Both the position numbers and the translations under genes were made by a program. A stretch of 56,841 bases of DNA from JADKAC01 sp964492065 (GTDB lineage: Bacteria > Bacteroidota > Bacteroidia > Chitinophagales > BACL12): the NCBI GenBank assembly GCA_964492065.1, contig CAZBHH010000017.1, positions 1 to 56,841 on the forward strand. The letters are read 5' to 3'. A model generated the notes under the pieces. The model made no database searches. It worked only from the letters and a program-made list of their open reading frames with translations, and had not been told where the DNA came from. This document shows positions 52,238 through 56,841 of this stretch, in pieces; position 1 is the first letter of the stretch, and each line of letters opens with the position of its first letter.

Positions 52238-53080
52238 ATGAGAAATATACTGTTCACCACCGATTTTTCAGAGTGCGCCGATAATGCATTCGAATTTGTA
52301 TTACCCCTGGCGGATTACCTGCGCTGCAAATTGTTCTTTATGCATTCCAGCCAATTGCACCCAGCCGAAATGCAAATGGCGGATATCATGGTTGCCGATG
52401 TGCTGGATCAAAAAAAACAACAGGCGATTGCCGCTTTAAACGCATTGAAATTTCGCACCTCGGAATACGCATTTAAAAACAATGTCGAAATTCCGGTAGA
52501 TCACATATTATCCATCGGGTTCCCCGCCGAAGAAATTTTAAAGGCCGCCGAAATGGTGAAACCCGAATTGGTGGTTGCCGGCACCACCGGTGAAGGCGGT
52601 ATCATCAAGTTTTTGTTTGGCAGTACGACGACACACCTGATAAAAAGCCTGCACTATCCATTGCTGCTGGTACCCGCCGGCATTAAGAACAACGGCATCA
52701 AACACATTGCCTATGCCGCAGGTCTTGAATCGGATGACGCCGATATCATAGGCAAACTGCTCAAATTATGCGCCCAGTTGCAGGCCCGCTTATTCGTGTT
52801 TCACGTAGATAACACCAACAGCGAAAGCGATTACGATTTAATGGCGGATATCCAGGATAAATTCCCCGAATGGGTGGAGAAAGGCGTTTTAACATTGGAA
52901 ATCCTCCAGGAAAAAACAATTATTGAAGGCATAGATCATTACCTGACCAACAGGCGTATCGATCTGCTGTGTATGACGCATCACCGCAAGCCCTTTCTCG
53001 ACCTGTTCGACAGGAAATTACCACAGAAAATGGCTAAGCACAGCAACACGCCGCTTTTGATTTACCAGGAAACGCATTAG
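52238..53080 (+). CDS. tandem universal stress protein (two UspA domains)
   Basis: 280 residues made of two UspA units of about 140. The first has NILFTTDFSECADNAFEFVL and the ATP motif GTTGEGGIIKFLFGSTTTHL (G-2x-G-9x-G-S), so it should bind ATP. The second (from about 145, KHIAYAAGLESDDADIIGKL) ends MTHHRKPFLDLFDRKLPQKM, without the glycine motif, so it is a degenerate, non-binding half. Tandem Usp proteins respond to stress and starvation in the cytoplasm. The gene lies 6 nt after the propeller gene; its 3' end overlaps the next, convergent gene by 4 nt. Confidence 0.92.
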   Translation: MRNILFTTDFSECADNAFEFVLPLADYLRCKLFFMHSSQLHPAEMQMADIMVADVLDQKKQQAIAALNALKFRTSEYAFKNNVEIPVDHILSIGFPAEEILKAAEMVKPELVVAGTTGEGGIIKFLFGSTTTHLIKSLHYPLLLVPAGIKNNGIKHIAYAAGLESDDADIIGKLLKLCAQLQARLFVFHVDNTNSESDYDLMADIQDKFPEWVEKGVLTLEILQEKTIIEGIDHYLTNRRIDLLCMTHHRKPFLDLFDRKLPQKMAKHSNTPLLIYQETH

Positions 53081-55386
53081 CGTTGCGCAAACCACTTCCT
53101 GACGACAGCCTCTGCCTCTTTGCCGCACGGCGTGAACCCCTTGGGGTTGTCGCTGATGTAATCCATATAGCTGGGCCATTGCCAGATATATATGCCCGCT
53201 ATCCAGTCTTCATCCTGCAACGCACGAAACATCACTTCGTAGCAGCGGCGTTGGGATGACTCGTTATAATTCTGTTCGTCATTATCCGCATGCGGTTCGA
53301 GCCAGGGAAAGTCGATGCTCTTATAGCCGATCTCGGTGATGAGCACCGGCTTGTTGTACTTGTTGTGCACTGCTTCCAGGGAGTCTAAATATATTTCGAA
53401 CTGTTGTTGCAATTCTGCATCGCTCGCATCCTGTTTATCCGACAGCGGATAATAAAAGTTTACCGAGATATAATCTAACGATTTCCAAAAGCCGACATTT
53501 TCAATTTCATCGCCCCAGTTTGCCGCATAGGTTATTTTGCCGGAATACAGTCCCCGCACTTTGGTAAATATATCAATCCATTCGTTTTCATGGGTTAATG
53601 TGGCCTCCCGGAATTCCACTCCGATACAGAAGAGGTCGATATGGTATAATTCGGCCAGGAACGCATAATGGATTATCCAGTTGTAATAGTAGGTAAAGAA
53701 TTGTTGCCATTCGGCTTCGGAATGCATTTTCAAATCGCCGGTCCAGCCTTTCCATGTCCACAATTGAGGTTTTAGCATGGGTTGCATGCCGTATTTCTTT
53801 GCCGTATAAGCGCATTTAATGATGCTCTCGTCATTCTCAGAACCGGGTCCTCTTGCAAAATGGAAGGGTGCGGGTTTGTCCATCTCCTGTAAGAACCCGT
53901 AGGGAATGATGCTCACCGCATTGGCGCCAAGCGATTGCAATTGTTGTAAGGAGGCATCTGAGGTACTGCCGAGGTACCCGTTGAATATCTGGTAGCCTTC
54001 GTGCGCAAAGTTGAACCCGTTGAGATAGGTGGTTGGTGAGCGCCATTCGGGCTCCTGCATTGATGGGTATGTTTCGGATGCCGCATCGACAAATGCATTC
54101 CATGCCTGCTCATAGGTTATGAGCTCCTCCTGGCTGAAGGTGCCATACCGGGCAATAAATTGCGCTCTGCCTGCCGTGTGAATGAGAAACTCGGCAAATA
54201 AGGCAGCCGTGCACTCCATCAGGTAAGGCGAACCTTCCTTAAAATCCGTATCGTCGAGCAATTGATCGAGTGTGGGCATATTCCCCGAACGAAAGAGTTT
54301 TATCGCCCAGTATTTATACCCATGCGTACACCATTTGCGGTTGAACATGGTGGCTAACCCCGATTCGATGCACTGCAATTGGGCCTTCCCAAGCATATTG
54401 CGCACCGCCAGCAACATTTCGTCGCCTTTGTAATTTTCCTGAAATTCATTTCCCCAAACCGCATATACCGAGTGCAGTTTCTGACTGGCATTGCTTTGAT
54501 CGGTATTGTTCAGCATCAGGCCTTTCACTTCGGTACTCGGGTAGATATGATAGGTAAATGGAGCGGAAATTTTTCTGCCGGTAAAATCTTCTATTTCCCG
54601 CAAACACGTTGCGATATAGGATGAAACACTGTCCAACTGCACTTTAGATATTTCGGTATTATGTGCAATGAATTGACAATAGGCATTTGCGCCAACGGTC
54701 TTACCCGTGTAATCGAATTCCCAATGCACCTTTTTATCTATCTGCCAGGCGTTCGGAGTGTCTTCAGAAAAATTTCCAACGACGATGCGATTGTGATTTC
54801 TGTACACCTGGTATCCCCAATTGTCCCAGAAAAAATAACCGTACTCGCGGTTGAGTGCATCGCGGAGATAATCCGACAACACCGAATCGCTGTTGGCCAT
54901 AATCGCCGTCAGCGGCATGCTATTATTCTTCGGATTGGGATAGAGTGCAATTTTCAGTAAATCGGTCTTGTCGCCGTAAACAATTCCATTAAACTCAAAA
55001 CCATCAGGCACTATATGGTAGGGTGCGGCATTGGCAAAATCTTTCAAAATTTCGAGGTGTTGGGTTGTACCGATGAGATATAAGGGGTAATCCGACAACC
55101 GGTTTATTTCGGTTCCCGCTTCCTCGGATATCAACAGCGCCGTATTATCGCCTTCGCCTGCTATTTGTTGTTGCAGCAATAGTAAAACGGATTGCACCTG
55201 TTTGTCGCTGCCCGAATACACAATCGCTATGGTATCAGCATGGCGCAACGCTGTACGCATATCGCTGCGTGTAGTCGTTACATTGCCGGTTTCATTGTAT
55301 AACGTTGAACCACAGGATGCACATACCCATTGCAGCAACAACCAGGTAACGGCATGCACCGCACACATCTTCCGGTCGATCTTCAT
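53077..55386 (-). CDS. lipoprotein with degenerate peptidase-MA-like domain and GH113-like glycosidase domain
   Basis: 769 residues from ATG 55386 (MKIDRKMCAVHAVTWLLLQW, lipobox CASC). The first half (to about 455) has a gluzincin-like helical domain in which LLAVRNM replaces HExxH while the downstream CIESGLATMFN (usual EGLA) and SPYLMECTAALFAEFLIHTA (usual AGSFVR) remain. So the metal site is lost. The second half (about 470-769) is a TIM barrel of the GH113 type: GFNFAHEGYQIFNGYLGSTS, MQPMLKPQLWTW, DLFCIGVEF, YISVNFYYPLSD and VLITEIGYKS with catalytic Glu candidates GVEF and TEIG. GH113 members include beta-mannanases. Anchored in the outer or inner membrane; substrate uncertain. Confidence 0.78.
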   Translation of the reverse strand: MKIDRKMCAVHAVTWLLLQWVCASCGSTLYNETGNVTTTRSDMRTALRHADTIAIVYSGSDKQVQSVLLLLQQQIAGEGDNTALLISEEAGTEINRLSDYPLYLIGTTQHLEILKDFANAAPYHIVPDGFEFNGIVYGDKTDLLKIALYPNPKNNSMPLTAIMANSDSVLSDYLRDALNREYGYFFWDNWGYQVYRNHNRIVVGNFSEDTPNAWQIDKKVHWEFDYTGKTVGANAYCQFIAHNTEISKVQLDSVSSYIATCLREIEDFTGRKISAPFTYHIYPSTEVKGLMLNNTDQSNASQKLHSVYAVWGNEFQENYKGDEMLLAVRNMLGKAQLQCIESGLATMFNRKWCTHGYKYWAIKLFRSGNMPTLDQLLDDTDFKEGSPYLMECTAALFAEFLIHTAGRAQFIARYGTFSQEELITYEQAWNAFVDAASETYPSMQEPEWRSPTTYLNGFNFAHEGYQIFNGYLGSTSDASLQQLQSLGANAVSIIPYGFLQEMDKPAPFHFARGPGSENDESIIKCAYTAKKYGMQPMLKPQLWTWKGWTGDLKMHSEAEWQQFFTYYYNWIIHYAFLAELYHIDLFCIGVEFREATLTHENEWIDIFTKVRGLYSGKITYAANWGDEIENVGFWKSLDYISVNFYYPLSDKQDASDAELQQQFEIYLDSLEAVHNKYNKPVLITEIGYKSIDFPWLEPHADNDEQNYNESSQRRCYEVMFRALQDEDWIAGIYIWQWPSYMDYISDNPKGFTPCGKEAEAVVRKWFAQR

Positions 55387-55906
55387 TGTGGATAAATTTA
55401 TTCCCATTTTTAATAAAAACCTTGCGAATTTGCCTTGCATGATGTAATTTAACATTCCAAATCGTTCTTAAAGATATAACTCATGCGGGAATACTGTTTG
55501 ATGATCTAACAATGATTATCTAAGCGAGTCAATGCACGAAAAGTAATGGCGTGCCGTAACAAAGCAAATACCTGTATTTGCCGAATAATCCGGATTACAA
55601 AACTCTTCGGCACCTCTAACCATGTCGGTGTGAGGTCTTATCAAACCAAAATTCCTGTATGGGTTTTTTTTAAACCCTAAACGCCGTTTATCCCGGTTTC
55701 TCTTTTTGCTCAGGCAATACTGTTGCGTGCATAGTATTTACGGTGCGCCGATAATTCGCATGGAATTATGGGGGTGATGTTATTTTAATACATTCCAATT
55801 TTACCGCCTGAGCATTTAATTAATCCATTACCTTTACCGGGCGCTGTTTTGTGTTCACAAATGCATTTGTTTTGAACCCAAACCCTATGCCCCAACAGAT
55901 GGTGTT
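55387..55906. other. intergenic region between divergent genes
   Basis: About 520 bases with no recognisable gene. It holds the 18-bp palindrome at 55564-55581, and a GGGTTT / AAACCC inverted repeat with a T5 loop at 55661-55677. Promoters for both the GH113-like lipoprotein and the YggS-like gene should be here, but no perfect TAnnTTTG box with good spacing was found. Confidence 0.45.
55564..55581. promoter_or_regulatory. 18-bp palindrome, possible operator
   Basis: GCAAATAC-CT-GTATTTGC has two perfect 8-bp arms with a 2-nt centre. The short centre argues for a protein-binding site on DNA rather than an RNA hairpin. It is 178 nt upstream of the GH113-like lipoprotein start and 326 nt upstream of the YggS-like start. 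The regulator is unknown. Confidence 0.4.
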
Positions 55907-56623
55907 ATGAATGAAATATTGCAGAATTACCGGAAGGTGAGTGAGAGAATTCGCCGTGCCTGTGAAAATTGCGGCCGGCGTGCTCAGGATGTAACCCTGT
56001 TATTGGCGACGAAAACGGTTCCGCCGGAAAAAATACGTGTAGCCCTGAACGACGGCGCATCGGTTATTGGTGAAAATAAAGTGCAGGAACTGGTGAGTAA
56101 ATACGAAGCATTACGGGACATACCCCACCAAACGCATTGTATCGGCCACCTGCAGACCAATAAGATAAAGGAGATTGTCAAATATGCCGATTGCTTACAA
56201 TCACTCGACCGCCCGGAATTAGCCGTACGCCTGCAAAAACGACTCGAATCGGAAGACAAAACCTTAGATGTTTTACTGCAAGTAAATACATCCCGTGAGT
56301 CGAGTAAATTTGGAATAGCGCCGGAGCATGTAATTGTATTTGCCAAACAGGTCAGGCAATTCGATCGCCTGCATATAAAGGGACTGATGACTATCGGCTT
56401 ATTTGCAGCCGATATCGATAAAGTCCGCTACTGCTACAGGCTGTTAAAAATTTTACAGGAACAATTACTGGATAATGGATTTGCAGCACATACACTTTCG
56501 ATGGGGATGAGCAATGACCTTGAAGCGGCAATAGAGGAGGGAGCTACTATGGTAAGGGTAGGGACTGCTGTATTTGGGAACAGGAAATATCCCGATAAAT
56601 ATTATTGGAATGAGCATCAATAA
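55907..56623 (+). CDS. YggS/PLPBP family pyridoxal phosphate-binding protein
   Basis: 238 residues with the fold-type III barrel of the family: VTLLLATKTVPPEKIRVALN contains the PLP Lys (about 36), and then IGENKVQEL, HCIGHLQTNKIKEIV, SRESSKFGI and KGLMTIGLF. SMGMSNDLEAAIEEGATMVRVGTAVFG, given here in two parts as SMGMSNDLEAAIEEGATM and VRVGTAVFG, binds the phosphate. Members have no enzymatic activity; they maintain PLP and amino-acid homeostasis. Length fits the family (about 230). Confidence 0.94.
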   Translation: MNEILQNYRKVSERIRRACENCGRRAQDVTLLLATKTVPPEKIRVALNDGASVIGENKVQELVSKYEALRDIPHQTHCIGHLQTNKIKEIVKYADCLQSLDRPELAVRLQKRLESEDKTLDVLLQVNTSRESSKFGIAPEHVIVFAKQVRQFDRLHIKGLMTIGLFAADIDKVRYCYRLLKILQEQLLDNGFAAHTLSMGMSNDLEAAIEEGATMVRVGTAVFGNRKYPDKYYWNEHQ

Positions 56624-56841
56624 AAATTGCCTGTTTACTGAAAGCGCTAACCGAGACAACGCATTGCTTCGCATTTTTAATAGTACAGGTCAATGGTGTG
56701 CAACCGGAATTATACATTTATTGCACAGGAGCAGGAAGCGCTTTAACATCCACTTACATTTAAATATGCGATAGGCGCCACCGATGCCGGAGCGCATCAA
56801 TGTTTCACCAACAGGGCCCTTACCGTATCGTTGGCGGAGGT
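56624..56841. other. right edge: possible 3' end of a leftward gene
   Basis: No complete gene is visible. On the minus strand, positions 56841 down to 56797 read TSANDTVRALLVKH then a stop, which could be the C-terminus of a gene entering from outside the window, but 14 residues are too few to judge. The plus-strand frame 56574-56774 overlaps the YggS gene and lacks protein character. Confidence 0.25.

Noticed and set aside
53077..55386. Active metalloprotease in the lipoprotein's first half
   Set aside because: The HExxH position reads DEMLLAVRN, so zinc catalysis is not supported.
55661..55677. GGGTTT / AAACCC hairpin as a terminator
   Set aside because: No gene reads into it from either side; both neighbouring genes point away from the region.
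56574..56774. Plus-strand frame overlapping the 3' end of the YggS gene
   Set aside because: It starts inside a certain gene in another frame and shows no recognisable protein features.
1..56841. Mobile elements, prophage, CRISPR or toxin-antitoxin locus
   Set aside because: No transposase, integrase, phage or Cas protein, no regularly spaced repeats and no target-site duplications were seen.

Overview
The window reads as a contiguous chromosomal segment of a free-living member of the phylum Bacteroidota. The reasons are the TAnnTTTG-type -7 promoter boxes, two proteins with type IX secretion (T9SS) C-terminal sorting domains, TonB/CarboxypepD_reg outer-membrane receptors, a Bacteroidota-type putative porin, and many Bacteroidota-specific unknown families. 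Base composition looks even (roughly half G+C, lower between genes). I see no transposase, integrase, phage gene, CRISPR array, rRNA or tRNA. I cannot place it below phylum.

Layout. 1-554: two small VOC-fold proteins. 987-11358: envelope and sugar genes, namely an L,D-transpeptidase lipoprotein, glycogen branching enzyme glgB, an outer-membrane barrel receptor, lpxK, purine nucleoside phosphorylase and a porin. 12003-17741: a compact operon under an apparently self-repressed promoter, with a TetR regulator, a LolA-like periplasmic carrier, two FtsX/MacB-type permeases, a LolD-like ATPase and an outer-membrane barrel protein. This looks like a dedicated trans-envelope export route. 17849-20700: methyltransferase, MsrB lipoprotein, a small C2/transthyretin-like protein and an MFS transporter whose 5' end is disrupted at a poly-A tract. 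20859-32615: N-glycan-related secreted enzymes (PNGase F-like T9SS protein, glycosylasparaginase, GH20 hexosaminidase) mixed with pyrD, a DUF4412 protein and secreted unknowns.

32650-41490: HdeD-like membrane protein, TonB receptor, arsM-arsR with a palindromic operator, mntH (fused to a universal stress domain) divergent from mntR with a DtxR-type box inside the mntH promoter, and an acyl-CoA carboxylase beta subunit. The 4.5S SRP RNA gene lies at 41594-41697, followed by a small transaldolase. 42568-46466: the most intriguing metabolic cluster, a GCS2-type carboxylate-amine ligase, an ATP-grasp ligase and an esterase in one operon, facing a second divergent esterase. It probably makes or modifies a small amide-linked metabolite. 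46628-56623: SRPBCC protein, a tiny HExxH membrane protein, a phosphorylase-like GT35 protein lacking the PLP lysine, a FAS1 lipoprotein, a YkgJ / unknown / DUF3127 operon, a TolB-like propeller, a tandem universal stress protein, a lipoprotein joining a degenerate peptidase domain to a GH113-like glycosidase, and a YggS-type PLP-binding protein.

All assignments come from reading motifs and translated sequence; no database search was run.
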